Assembly (NCBI GenBank): GCA_030295235.1 | Contig: AP026141.1 | Span: 372,001-436,000, forward strand | Direction of reading: 5' to 3' | From: Fistulifera solaris | Lineage: Eukaryota > Bacillariophyta > Bacillariophyceae > Naviculales > Stauroneidaceae | Length of the DNA stretch: 64,000 bases | In this document: in pieces, positions 1-10,852 of the stretch | How the letters are laid out: the number at the start of each line of letters is the position of its first letter | How positions within the stretch are numbered: the stretch's first letter is position 1 | Made by a program: the position numbers and the translations under genes | Notes under the pieces: model-generated | Seen by the model: the letters and a program-made list of their open reading frames with translations, nothing else | What the model was told of the DNA's origin: nothing | Database searches by the model: none

Positions 1-572
1 GAACCTCGTTTGCTTCTTTTCGTTCGTCGAGGGGCTGGGGTTGATTCCTCATTTTGAGGCTCTACTTCATCCGGGGGCCGTTCCTTTCGCTTCACACCTT
101 TCGACTCCCTAGAATCATCTTTCGAATCGCCACCTCCTTCACCTCTTCTGACACTGCTCCTTCTGCTAGTCTCTTTTTCATCCGTTTGATCTTCGTTTTG
201 CCGTTTCTTTTCCCGAGCATTATCCAAACTCACATACGGTATCGATTTGTACTGGGGTATCCCAACGCTACTACTCGACATCCATTTGTAATCCGCCGGC
301 ATGCGCCGTACTTGCGTCACCGCGGCGGGTGCTTCGAGTCGCACATCCAAAAATGCATCCCAGCCTTTGAAAATGTTCGCGTGCGATGTGGTTTCCTCGA
401 AATACGCTTCTTCTCCCTTGTGAATTTGTCGTTGAATTTCTTGCAGTGCCTTGCACGTCTGGATCAGAGTACCTTCAATATCTTCCCCGGGCCACGACGG
501 TTCCGGAATTTGGTGCGCACGGCGCAGGACTTTGGGAAGGATCTTTCCCGAGCACGTGTTCTTGCGAGACAT
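1..572 (-). CDS. Eaf6/MEAF6-like subunit of NuA4-type histone acetyltransferase (3' end cut by window edge)
   Basis: The frame is open from an ATG at 572 to the left edge of the window, so the C-terminus is missing. About residues 33-76 match the short NuA4/Eaf6 domain: a coiled segment followed by EEAYFEETTSHANIFKGWD, which corresponds to the family pattern of an aromatic/acidic helix, a loop and a G-W/F-D turn. In yeast and animals this subunit holds the acetyltransferase module of NuA4, MOZ/MORF and HBO1 complexes in the nucleus. The rest is basic and acidic low-complexity sequence rich in K, R, E and S, as expected for the disordered tail. An in-frame TAG lies upstream of the first ATG, and no other ATG is available, so the start is well fixed unless an upstream exon exists. 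It faces away from the transporter gene at 1127. Family assignment is by motif only. Confidence 0.7.
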   Translation of the reverse strand, partial: MSRKNTCSGKILPKVLRRAHQIPEPSWPGEDIEGTLIQTCKALQEIQRQIHKGEEAYFEETTSHANIFKGWDAFLDVRLEAPAAVTQVRRMPADYKWMSSSSVGIPQYKSIPYVSLDNAREKKRQNEDQTDEKETSRRSSVRRGEGGGDSKDDSRESKGVKRKERPPDEVEPQNEESTPAPRRTKRSKRG

Positions 573-1126
573 GCGATGATGATTGTTCTTGAGAAACACA
601 GGCAACCAGCCGAAAACGTAGGAGATCGCACTCTTTGAGGTGTGAAAACGGTACTACTGAACGGGTTATTTGTGTGTTTAATATTCGGATCGGTGATAAC
701 TTGTAGCAATAATGATGCTCTCCATTGCAAGCAAATAAAAGCGCATCGCGCGAGCAGAGCAGCGGAGAGTGAACCTCCGGGTTCCCTTCCAGTTTCATTG
801 CTCGTTGGTCGTCCGTCGTCCGATCTCCAAGCTCCAAGCTCACCACAAACTTCCACGTGGAGAAATTTTCGTCTGCTGCATGCCAGTTAACATAACCCTT
901 ACCGTAGAAGAAACAACGTAGAGAATGCGCGTCAAAGTTCAAGTGGAAGTTGTTCTTTTCCTCCGTTTGGGGCGTCAAACGTGATGTTGCGATTGATCGC
1001 ATCGAAGTCGAACGTAGAATAACAATCTTATCCATAAGAAGAGCATCACTGAACGAAGAAGTGAAGATAATTCTCGATAGAGACCTGGCAGTCGCATAGA
1101 ACGATAAAGTTGTTGAGAACCTTAGA
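573..1126. other. Divergent intergenic region between Eaf6-like gene and UAA transporter
   Basis: No convincing gene. It separates two start codons that point away from each other and probably holds both promoters. Long minus-strand frames cross it but are shadows without family features. Confidence 0.5.
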
Positions 1127-2203
1127 ATGATGGATGCTTCCGACACGACAAAGCAGTCGGATGCAACTCCTGGATTGTGGCGACTTGCCTTTTGTGCTAC
1201 AGGGATCTGTGCTTGCTATCTATACTATGGACTCTTGTTTGAAAATCTCTTTCAGCCGGGAGAACACGCACTTGGTGCTACCTTTGTACTCATGACGCAA
1301 AAGTATTACAAACTCGATGGTAGCTTTTGGGTGGAAAAAGTTTAAAGACAGCTCCTCGGTCGCCTCTCCAGCGACGAAAGACGCCTTGCCGCATCGCTTT
1401 CTATTCGCAGCAACTGCCTGCTACGTTACCGCTATGGCGTGTAGTAATGAAGCGGTGCGATACGTTTCGTATCCCGTCGCTGTTTTGGCCAAATCTTGTA
1501 AACTGATTCCTACCATGGTCGTCGGACAGTTTGTCGAAGGTCGGCTATACAGTCAAACCGAGTGGATGGCGGCATTATCGATATCGGCCGGAATTGTTTT
1601 GTTTCATATGACGCGGATGGAAGTAGCAATCCATCATGATGATCAACCCAAACCAACCGCGACTTACGGCATGCTGTTGCTGTTCGTGAGTTTAACGGTA
1701 CGTGCCCAGCTGCATCGTAGTTAATAGTGCTTATCATAAAGACTCGACTCACGTTGTAGCTCCTGCAGATGGATGGTCTTTTAGCTTCGTGTCAGAACTT
1801 TCTCAAGAAAAAGAGACCCAATTTACGACCTCCCGATGCCATCGAGACGATGCTATGGATGAATCTATACGCGATTGTTTACTTGGTACCACTCACGGTA
1901 ATGTCCGGACAATTGGATATGGAAGCACTTCTATCTATGTGGTATAAGATTGCGGCGCTCAATATGACTGTAGCGGCGGGCCAAGTCTTTATTTTTCTTA
2001 CCATCACATGGTATTCACCTGTCATGACCACCACCATCACAACGACGCGAAAATTCTTTACCATTCTGTTGAGTGTCTGGACGTACGGGCATCATTTCTC
2101 GACGTGGCAGTGGTTAGCCGTATCGTTGGTGTTTACGGGATTGTATTTATCCATTCTCATGATACAAAAGCCTCATGGTGTCGTTGACAAGAAGAAAGAC
2201 TAG
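1127..2203 (+). CDS. SLC35B-type nucleotide-sugar/UAA transporter, ER-resident
   Basis: A polytopic membrane protein of about 334 aa made of two exons, 1127-1697 and 1769-2203, with a 71-bp intron (gtacgt...ctgcag) at 1698-1768. It has the UAA-transporter layout: an N-terminal membrane helix with YYGLLFENLF, then NEAVRYVSYPVAVLAKSCKLIPTM-like text of the family (here VSYPVAVLAKSCKLIPTMV) and helices through the C-terminus, e.g. AAGQVFIFLTITWYSPV. The protein ends in KKKD, which fits a KKXX ER-retrieval signal, as in SLC35B1. The family moves nucleotides or nucleotide sugars across the ER/Golgi membrane; the substrate cannot be read from sequence. The first exon is broken by an A4 run at 1299-1302. 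With three A the frame runs on as LMTQSITNSMVAFGW, which restores the expected second helix, so I treat the extra A as a sequence error. Confidence 0.8.
1698..1768 (+). other. Intron of UAA transporter
   Basis: GTACGT donor and CTGCAG acceptor, 71 bp. Removing it joins the two open exons in phase 0. Confidence 0.8.
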
Positions 2204-2872
2204 ATAGCGAAGAAACTAGAGCACTTGTACATAATGAAAGAACTAAGCAATTGAAAATTCCAGTGTTGAATTTTGATACGGCGTACGAACTGAAAATGAT
2301 TGCAATAGTTGATTATTCATCGAATCACGCTAAATTCTAAGTTTGAGATATTTTCGAAATTGCTGATTATGGAACACAATTCTTAAGCAAGAAAAATTGA
2401 TTAGAAGTTGAATTGATTAACAACTGTGTTCTGCCTGGACTAGGAGCTAGCTAGGAGTGTCAAATGTTCCAACCTTAGTTCGTCCAGAAAAATCTTCGCC
2501 GCGCGCTGCGCGCTGGTTTTACTTTATTACTTTATTCTTCACTGTGTTTACTTCTGTTCTTTGCTCAACGATAGTACTTTGTATACTATAGTTAACGTCA
2601 TTTGCAAATCGCAGCGGTTATGCATGCTGCTTGTCGCGCGACAGTGAGGAGTGAAAGGGAATAACGGGTGAACGGTGGCATCAAGTATTTTTGCCTACGG
2701 CAACAATGAACTTTTCCCGTAGAAATGCTACCAGATTCTGCGGTGCCAAAAGTTCGGATGCAAATTTCAGTGCAGCTTCGTTCAAATGAACCAAACACAA
2801 AAAGGATCTATCTTGTCAATCATCCCCTTTGCGTAATAGCTTTCTTTCTTTCTTTGAAAATTCGTATCCACA
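2204..2872. other. Intergenic region
   Basis: No gene seen. AT-rich apart from a GC-rich imperfect palindrome at about 2497-2515 (core GCGCGCTGCGCGC). It must contain the transporter terminator and the promoter of the gene at 2873. Confidence 0.4.
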
Positions 2873-4465
2873 ATGATTTCCGTATCGTCTGCCGCACGAC
2901 CTATCGCCTCTTCGGCGAATTTGATCAATGCAGAATCTCCCCCGGATTCTTGCGCAACGCTATCGAGCAGCCAGACAAGCGATGAAGATGGCAATGACAT
3001 TCACCAGCTGGGATACAACGATGATGAAGATGAAGAAGCGACGCAGTTGAAACGACTGGGTGATCTGCGACAGGTTGTCGGAAGCCAGTCTATGCTCTCG
3101 CAAGAACTCATGAGACCCTCTCAAGTCGACGACGACTCCGAGGATGAAGACGTCGTGGAAGATGCACGTTCTTCTTTGCTAGATAGTCGCCAAGGCCACT
3201 GGCCGAAATCGGCATTTGATAATCTTTCCCAATTTTTCACGCAACCTGAACAAGGCAGCTGCACTGACAAAGATGTGGAGTCGACGAACAAAGACGACAT
3301 TGCATCCGTGCTACTCTCGTTGCCGAACACTCAGTTGGAAGATGTTCAAGATGATGGAATGATGATGGGTCTAGACGCGATCAAGCATGCAGCTAATAAT
3401 CATCTATCGAAGAATAAACTCATTAAGACAGAGCAGGTTCGTCAGGAAAAGGAAGAAGACGTCCAGGAAATTGCGGATACCCACGATGATATCAAGCCTT
3501 TGTCTCAAACGAGTTTCGGGTCCCTATTGGATGCCATTCAGATCGTCCACGAACAAGACCATCAAGCTGGTAACGAAGAATCGGGACCGAAACGTCGAAT
3601 TGGAGACACTGCTCCAACGAATGAACGCCCGAAGCGCCGTCGAGTTGCTCCGAACAAGCATCTCGAGTCAGTGACGCATGTTACAAAGTCTTTCAAGGCA
3701 TCGAACAAAAAGTCGAAAGGGAATAACGTTGACCGGAAAGTTGAGCCACCGATGTCGACCAAGAAGCGCTCTACTCCTGCAAAACTTGGTTCGACTTCGT
3801 ACACCAGTACTTCTACTCCCAAGAGCCGCATTGAAGTTGCGAAGTACGTGTACTCTCAAGGATCGCCCCAGCAGGCAAGCCCTGCATTTTCAAAAACGCC
3901 ATTGGCATCCCCGAGCTCGAGCACTTCTACGGTCCATGTGCTCGATGCTGCCGAACTTGCGACCAAGATCATACACGATTCGGAGCTGGCCAAGGAGTTG
4001 CTCTTGTCGATGGCACTCTGTCGAACAAATCCACGAACTCCGCCCGAATCCATTCCCGGGCCTGGTCATGTGTTGGAGGATGGTTTCTTTTGGTCGCGAT
4101 ACCCACCTTTGGAAGCAGTTTTGAAAGACAACATGCCAGAGTACTACCGCTTGTCCATTGAGAAGTGCCAATCGTGCCAGCAGCAGTGTTTTAACAATCG
4201 CCTTGTCGATGAAGTTACTGCCACCGCTACTGAGCAAGGATGGGAATTCGATCCTGAGCATTTTAACGATGTGAAAATTCTTCGCGACCGAATCAGGTGC
4301 TATTACAAGACACACATACAAAATGCGAAGAAACGCTTGAAGACAATGCTGCGGAACCCAACCAAAAAGTCGAATGCTATTCATCTGAGGGAGCACTACG
4401 ATTTGATCCAGCAAGCGGCACAAAAGAAACGAGACGCGGACGAGAATGACGCGGCTTGGGACTGA
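2873..4465 (+). CDS. Unknown protein, probably nuclear
   Basis: A single open frame of 530 aa that I do not recognise. Residues 1-240 are acidic and low in complexity (runs of D, E, S, Q). A basic patch around residues 240-265 with KRRIGD and RPKRRRV is a likely nuclear localisation signal. After a Ser/Lys-rich linker, the last 160 residues look folded: a helix with LAKELLLSMALCR, then GFFWSRYPPLEAVLKDNMPE, a CQSCQQQC cysteine cluster, and a helical basic end rich in YYKTHIQNAKKRLK. The four-part pattern suggests a conserved C-terminal domain, possibly DNA- or protein-binding, but I cannot name a family. It converges on the methyltransferase gene, leaving 83 bp between the stops. The ATG follows a pyrimidine-rich leader; no in-frame upstream ATG is obvious. 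Confidence 0.75.
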   Translation: MISVSSAARPIASSANLINAESPPDSCATLSSSQTSDEDGNDIHQLGYNDDEDEEATQLKRLGDLRQVVGSQSMLSQELMRPSQVDDDSEDEDVVEDARSSLLDSRQGHWPKSAFDNLSQFFTQPEQGSCTDKDVESTNKDDIASVLLSLPNTQLEDVQDDGMMMGLDAIKHAANNHLSKNKLIKTEQVRQEKEEDVQEIADTHDDIKPLSQTSFGSLLDAIQIVHEQDHQAGNEESGPKRRIGDTAPTNERPKRRRVAPNKHLESVTHVTKSFKASNKKSKGNNVDRKVEPPMSTKKRSTPAKLGSTSYTSTSTPKSRIEVAKYVYSQGSPQQASPAFSKTPLASPSSSTSTVHVLDAAELATKIIHDSELAKELLLSMALCRTNPRTPPESIPGPGHVLEDGFFWSRYPPLEAVLKDNMPEYYRLSIEKCQSCQQQCFNNRLVDEVTATATEQGWEFDPEHFNDVKILRDRIRCYYKTHIQNAKKRLKTMLRNPTKKSNAIHLREHYDLIQQAAQKKRDADENDAAWD

Positions 4466-4548
4466 ATAACACGAGAGGAACCACCGTCGTTTTTACATGT
4501 CAACCCTTTTGACCTATTTGTATTTTACATAGAACGTTTTTACAAGTA

Positions 4549-5732
4549 CTATAACATAGAGCCGGAGCTGAAAAAATCGGGGTGCAACTTGATGTATGAC
4601 CATTCTGCTGCTTTGCCTTTGCCCCAGAAACTAAAAAATCGGAATTTTAGATGAAAGCTCACTTTGTCACAAAAGCACAACCATTTTCATGTGCAAAAAC
4701 GTACCTGTTCACTTCCTTTGCGAAAAGCGCAAATCCATATTGTTTCAGAGAATTGAAATATTGCGATGGTATCTCAGGCAGTTCATGGGTTTCAATAAGA
4801 ATTTGTCGAATGTCGGCGGATACCCAATCTTTGTACGTGTGCCTTTGCAAAGACGAAAGATGGCTCGTTAGTACGGTATGTCTCTTGAATTAAATATAGA
4901 CACGTAAGAAGCAAGCACGACGAGCTGATACGAACCATTCGCAACCCTCACAATCAATCTTGAAAATGTCAATAGTTCGGTCACGGTGTCCCAATTGTTC
5001 CTGTATTTCCTGAAACGAGTAGTATTGACCTCTTCCCCTGTTCGCCTTTATTTGATAGTCATCAGAGTAGCTGCTCTTAAGTCCCCAGTTGTGATAATGC
5101 ATACTCTTCCCCGCATTTTCCGGTCTATCGTAATTGCCTGGATCAAATATGTGGACTTCGCAAACGGTTCCATCGGCACCCAAAAGTTCGTAAAGACCAT
5201 CTTCGAATCGATAATTCCCGTTCGATCCGATCGAGTAAATCAAGCAATCCGTCGGATCGTTCTCAAAGGATCCCTTCCTCTTTCTTCGCTCGGCCGCGAC
5301 ACGGCTCAAATTCTCCGGATCACAGGTCCATTTGGGTCCGTCACCGAGGCCTCCTACTTTATGCAAATGCGGACAATTGAAATAAGGATCCCAATTGAAG
5401 AATATCCACCAAGCTGGGTCTTCTTTTCGGTAGTCGGGGTCCGTCTTGTTGATATAGTGTTGAGCAGTAACGGCGGGTTTTTGATAGAAATTGATCCATT
5501 CGGTGTCGGGAATGTCGTCGAAAAAACCATACGAATGTTTCTTTCCTATTTCATACGATTCTTGCGATCTTGATACATGCTTCGTAATCATAATGCCTTG
5601 CTTCTGTTGAGTTTCGCCGATTTGCAGGCGATAATTCAAAAAGTTGCTCAGCAACAAAATAATCACGAAAAGGGGCACCGAGACCGGACGAGAAAGTGCA
5701 GAAAGTTCTTTTCCCCCTTTCTTACGGTTCAT
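4549..5732 (-). CDS. Membrane-anchored FkbM-like methyltransferase
   Basis: Three exons, 5732-4936, 4842-4705 and 4630-4549 (introns of 93 and 74 bp), give 338 aa with an exact frame. Residues about 17-35 (VPLFVIILLLSNFLNY) form a type II signal anchor, so the catalytic part faces the ER/Golgi lumen. The middle shows a SAM-binding type region, LIYSIGSNGNYRFEDGLYE and VHIFDPG, and then FKIDCEGCEW, the hallmark of FkbM/Methyltransf_24 proteins. Splicing at TG|GTTCGT restores CEWHTYKDW, and the last exon adds AAEWSYIKLHPDFF, a typical family ending. Members usually O-methylate sugars or small acceptors; the substrate is unknown. It lies 198 bp downstream of the fusion enzyme at 5931-8814 in the same orientation, which suggests a related carbohydrate role. 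Confidence 0.75.
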
Positions 5733-5930
5733 AAGAGCAGCTCAACAAGTCCGGAATCGTCTTTGCTATTGTAAAATAAGATGTAGACGTCCCCTTTAAA
5801 AGTATTTTTATGGAGACGGTAGGCTTGCAAATGAATAATGACTGCAACGACGATGATCGCGAGGAGCGGCTTTATTGTTGTTGTCAAAAATAAAAATTAC
5901 GCAGTTATCGTCTGAGCGGCGTACGTCAAA

Positions 5931-8814
5931 CTAGGGATCGACAATCTTATTATTTCTAGCTAAGCGTCTCCGTCTCGCGGCTTCGTTGGCGTGAACAATA
6001 AATGGACAAGGGCTGCCGTCTTTCTTTTGGCAAACTGTCATCGGCATATCAAATATAATTTCTTCTATTCGGTGCCAAGAGCGATGTTGTGACATGGCCA
6101 CTAATCTACCTTGACGTGCTATTTCGATCCGTTCGTCAGGATGCAACAAATAATACCGAATCTTGGATCGCAAGTCGTCTTGGCTGATAAACTCGATGAT
6201 ATTGGTCCCATTCACAAGCCCAGCGGGCAATGATAGCATACGATCGGTCAACACTAATCCACCTGTGACCAAGGCCTCAAATAAGCGATAATGATCCTCC
6301 CAAGAATCACGCTGGGTTACAACGACTATTTTGGACTTCAGAAGAGTGTCGATGTACTCCGATTTAACTTTCCGCCTTCCGTTACGAGCAGCCTCTCCAG
6401 CAACATCAACGAAGACGTTTATTCCGTCGCTTTTCGCCATGTCTACTACAGTTTCGCTGACCAGATGTCGAAGCCTGGATTCAACAGTACCCACCAGCGT
6501 ACCATTTAAAGCTGTGTCGAGGATAGAAGCAAAGTGAGACGAAAACTCCTATAGCAAAGCGAATCCAAGTTTGTTCTACTTACGCCAAATATGAGAAACG
6601 TCGATTTTCCGATCAATACGCTCGATCGGTCCATCGAGAGTAATATTGTAATGATTGTGGAGTATGTCTCTCAGAGAATCAATGGTATCCGTTCTTACGA
6701 TCAGAGGAGTGTGTAAGTAACTTCTGCCGCCATACAATTGCAACGACATTAAACGTCCAGACTCGACCCAGTTGGTTTCATTGGAAAACATGCGCTCACG
6801 CACAATAGAACGAGTGCTATAAAAGACAAAGTCCACTCCAATTTCTTCTTCGATGTTCCTACACCGCTGGGGAACCGGGCCATCTGTAAAGTCAACAATG
6901 AAAACAGGCCACGACAGAGGAAGGCCGCGCTTGAAGCGAAGCTTCTTTGCTTCTATCACCCACTTCAAGTATTCCCCGCACCAAAAATTCCATCCATATC
7001 CCATACCGGTATCACCAACCCAGATTACGTTTGGATCATCCAGAGCCATCATGTCATCAGCCAAACTTAAATACTTAGATTCATTGAGACCATTCTGTTC
7101 AACATGCAGGATTTCTGCAGTGCCTATACCCATTTCTAGGTACGGCCAAACAACCACAGATACAACGGGAAGCTCCGACGAGGCCAACTTTCGTTGTCTA
7201 TAACGTAAAATAGGATGATCGCGGGCACGATGATCGGAGCCTTTTGGAATGTCTGTTTCGTCAATCAACTCCTCCGCTTTCGCTACGTTATTAGAAACAT
7301 TCTCTGTTCTTGGAGGTCTTCCAGGTGCATTTGCGTCCTCTACCTTCGCTTCTGGTTTGTTGTTAGGCTCATCTGGTTTTACTGCTACATCTGATGCGTC
7401 CTTCGCTACAGGATTATCCTTCTTCTCGTTTTTGGATACAAATTGAACGTTATTTCTCACCGCGTTCTCCCAATCCAAATCCATTTTTGGAGTTAACGTC
7501 AGCGGGTAGAAAGAAGGATCCAAACGGGTTTCTAGATCTCCGCCTCTGCCTTCGCCGCATTCTTTATTGATGATTGTCAAGCCCGGACCATTCTTTTCGA
7601 AGCATCCAAATTCCATAAACAGATTCGCATGCTCCGGCAAAGCAGCGACAGCAGGATTAATGAAAACTTTCATACTTAACGTGATCTGTGGAGAGAAAGA
7701 AGTACGCGTCATGAGAACTCGTGCGTCCACGACGCACTTCGTAAAAAGCACTTACATGACTAGCTCCGTAGGTTTTGTCTCCGGTAGGCGCCGGAATCTT
7801 TTTTTGTCGTTCCATTCTCGCAACGTTTCGGATTTCTTCCGTTAAACGACTGCTAAAGCGGAACCCGTACGCTTCAAACTTTTGCACCCACCAGTCATGG
7901 TCATGTACTTCGACTGAAAAAGGTCATGATTCGCAGCAATGTCAGTGATCAATGGCTTCATCATAATGTTGATGCGACAGACTTACCATGATGCCACCCA
8001 CCCCAAACAGATGATGTAGCAAAAATGAGGGCGCATTTTCGGAAAGCTGTTATGAAGTTGAATTGATATTGTAACCTGAAATAAAATATGTTGCATGTGA
8101 GACAAGTGATTGGCGGATATCCGGCTACCTACGAGAGCAGGAACGTACGAAACGTGCTCCAGAAACTCGACGGCCCAGCAGGCGGAATACGTCTTTTCCG
8201 GCCACCAGGGTCCTCTTGAAAAATCATGTTCCACCACTTGATTCGCTGGATCAGGAAGCATGGTTCGTTCGACTGCATCATGGCTACCTTCGGCGCACAA
8301 CACATCAACGCCGTGAAGGTGGAACCATAGTGAGCTCACGCCACGGCCACAACCAACATCAAGGACCGATTTTACGCCATATTTAGTCACCATATGTTTC
8401 CAAACGTCGGGTGAAATGCCATCTAGATCGACTTCTGTAAAGCCGCCCAAATGCTTCTTATCTCCGGCCCCTCCGTAAATTTTTTCGCTTCTTATCGACG
8501 TCGCTGTCTTCGACGCGAATCGAAGGAAGATTCTGCGCTTTTCCTTTCGGTATTCCCAAAGGATTCGTCGGATCCCATCCAGTAGTTATCCCACTGGTTG
8601 GCAATGACGTTTCTTCATGTACAATATAATCCGTAAAGAGGAATGATGAGGGGATTTCTCTCGTCATTTGGAATAAAAGAATCAATGTCACGGCAAGAAC
8701 GCTACCCAAGAGCGTTCTGTTCATCGAGCTACCCACAGCCCGCCTTGGAGAGGATAACCCATTCCCAATTGCCATGATTGCCTTTGAATGCCGTTTAACG
8801 AGGTCGAGACGCAA
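5931..8814 (-). CDS. Methyltransferase-glycosyltransferase fusion, type II membrane protein
   Basis: Five exons (8814-8149, 8075-7987, 7913-7756, 7685-6584, 6511-5931) with introns of 73, 73, 70 and 72 bp give about 864 aa. An N-terminal anchor (LLGSVLAVTLILLFQ, near residue 35) is followed by a SAM-dependent methyltransferase with motif I VLDVGCGRG and later WAVEFLEHV, WGGWHH and KVFINPAVAALPEHA, a layout I associate with diatom and green-algal proteins. A charged linker precedes a C-terminal region with SWEDHYRLFEALVTGGLVLTD and a helical HRSWHRIEE segment, which resembles glycosyltransferase group 1 (CgeB-like) C-terminal domains. It probably makes or decorates secreted polysaccharide in the Golgi. 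The first exon is out of frame because of a T6 run at 8480-8485 (A6 in the gene). With five bases it reads KKRKIYGGAGDKKHLGGF and the total length becomes divisible by three. Confidence 0.75.
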
Positions 8815-9411
8815 TGATCATGTTGTTTGTAAAGCTCATCAATTGATGGGGGGGGTGGTGTAGCGCGTGAAGAAGCGTCAACATTTTTTTCGTCCGCGTA
8901 ATGTTCTTTGCAAGAAAACTATGTACACTTATGCCGAGTGTAGACTGTCAACGGATTTCCAACGGACGTTCAACCGCGTGACTCAGATAAAACATGAATG
9001 CAATAATGCTTTGAAAAAAATTGAAAAACGTCGCAGCAACTTTGTTTTTCCTAAACGCAAAATAGTCATTCGAAGCTAATATCTCATGATAACACAGTGT
9101 AAAAAACACCTTGTTCTTGAAGTAGAATGTACATTGCACAGGCAATTATTTCCGTCGTACCGGTTACATTCCTGTAAAAGTCTATGGAGTTTCGGGTTGT
9201 CGGACTACTTTCTACTAATATACTCCAGCACCTTCAGTACCGTACTTCAGTCTCAGAAATTTGGAAGGTGGCTTGTTCGCGGGGAAGGAAGCTCGAACGC
9301 GGGGCAGCAGCGGCGCATGACCTTTTCGAGGAAAGTGGGGCAATAAAGCTCCTCCTTGTGCACCTTGTTGTATTCATTGCACCATTCTTATTTACAGACA
9401 ACCCTTCAAAG
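8815..9411. other. Divergent intergenic region
   Basis: No gene seen. A G8 run lies at 8848-8855. An open frame extends upstream of 9412 from 9184, but its residues look like untranslated leader. Confidence 0.4.
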
Positions 9412-10358
9412 ATGGAAGTCGTCAACGAACATGACGAGGCTGATGATGGACACCAAGGAATTGCGATAGTGGAAGACGAGAATAGCCGAGTGCAACAAAA
9501 ACCTACGAGAGGGTCACCACCGCGGGGACTCAGCCGTAAACCGTCGGTGCAGCGCAGTGAAAGTGGTAGTTTAAATGCGATGCGAGGAGCTAGTCGACCT
9601 GGTGCGATTCCGATTCGATCGCAGAGTATGCGAGCTGTCGTGAGACCATTGGCGCCGACGAAGAGCACGGATCACTTGGCCTCGATGCGCGCGAGTCGAG
9701 CGCAACGAGGCAACATTTCTCGCGTGGCTCCCGTCCGTTCCCAAAGTTCCGTCTTGGGTGCGCCCCGTCGCGTACCTCCGGATCGAACCAGTAGCGTTGA
9801 CTCCACCAATTCGCTACGTGCCTTTCGGCGCGATCAGATGGGTGGTGTGGAACCCGGTACGATGGAGCGCCTTCGCGGAGGTCCGGGAGCTTCGCTCACG
9901 CGCAATCCGAGCGACATGTCCAACTTGACCGATATGACCGGCGGTGACTTGAGCTGCTTTACGATGGACTCGGTGAATTTGCGCAAGGCACAGCTCGTAG
10001 CGGATCCTATTTTCGCGGACGATGGTACCTACAACGAGGAAGATAGTTACGCCGATCATGAATCTGTTTCGCGAGCATCTATGTTCAGCGAGTATACTCC
10101 TGGAGCTGCGAGAAATATCCCCGAGCCGAGACTGGTGTTTATCGGACCCCCAGTCGCTTGGGAGCCATCCGAGTGGATCGGAGTCCGCATCCCGCGCAAC
10201 CGAAGGAAGATGAGACTAGCTCAAGTGAAGAAGGAAATGATGACGATGACGACAGGTCGTTCGGATCAGTGACTTCCGGTTTGACCCAGGACTTTACCGA
10301 TAACGATTTCTTGGATGATTCGGAAAGCGAAAATCATCATGAGGCTTCCGAGGGCTAG
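9412..10358 (+). CDS. Ser/Arg-rich protein of unknown function
   Basis: I do not recognise this protein. The ATG at 9412 (MEVVNEHDEADDG) is preferred over an in-frame ATG at 9184 because the coding-like composition begins there. The body is a string of short basic-serine segments (RKPSVQRSES, RSQSMRA, RSQSSVLGAPRR, RTSSVDSTNSLRAFRR), which look like sites for basophilic kinases, then MSNLTDMTGGDLS. The first frame stops at 10272. If one C is added to the C5 run at 10147-10151, it runs on into an acidic end (EDETSSSEEGNDDDDDRS) and stops at 10358 with 315 aa. Given the other homopolymer errors in this window I prefer the longer version. Likely intrinsically disordered. The exact C-terminus is uncertain. 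Confidence 0.55.
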
Positions 10359-10852
10359 AAGTTTTTTCTGGATACCTATTAATTGCCATTACCTTATTCA
10401 GTACAAAGGATACAAATTCATTATTTACTAAAAAAATTCATTACAGATTGATACCTTAGATATTAGATATCTTCAACTTCTTCACAAACGCCTTGTACCG
10501 GTGTTTCAAGCTTGTAAATGGAGTATAGCCGCCTAAGAAAACATACGGGTAGGATGCTTTACAGGGCCGCCTAACGATAGGTGCATTCGATATTTTATTC
10601 AAGAAGATCACCCGCCATCCCGTTTGCGGAAATTGTCGTCTTCACCTGGTGTCTCGCGCGGATAATAGCAAAGTTCTCCGACCCGTTGAACTGAACGAGG
10701 CCACGCCTTTACCGCTACGGAGGCCGTTCTGTTTCACTTAAGGATTGCTAGACGCTACACGCTAACGTAAATGCTGATGCCTACCAAAGAATATATACAA
10801 CGCCAATAGTAACTACTAATTCTTACAACTAAACAAATTACAATACATGCTT
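10359..10852. other. Convergent intergenic region
   Basis: Lies between the 3' ends of two converging genes. I see no coding segment or repeat here. Confidence 0.4.

Noticed and set aside
54-638. 194-codon plus-strand frame
   Set aside because: Antisense shadow of the Eaf6-like gene; composition is low-complexity mirror of the Lys/Glu-rich tail.
475-1146. 223-codon minus-strand frame upstream of the Eaf6-like gene
   Set aside because: Different frame from the conserved Eaf6 domain and crosses a divergent promoter; no family feature.
8481-8490. Short intron instead of an extra base in the methyltransferase-glycosyltransferase gene
   Set aside because: No GT-AG pair fits, while removing one base gives the conserved YGGAGDKKHLGGF and a whole number of codons.
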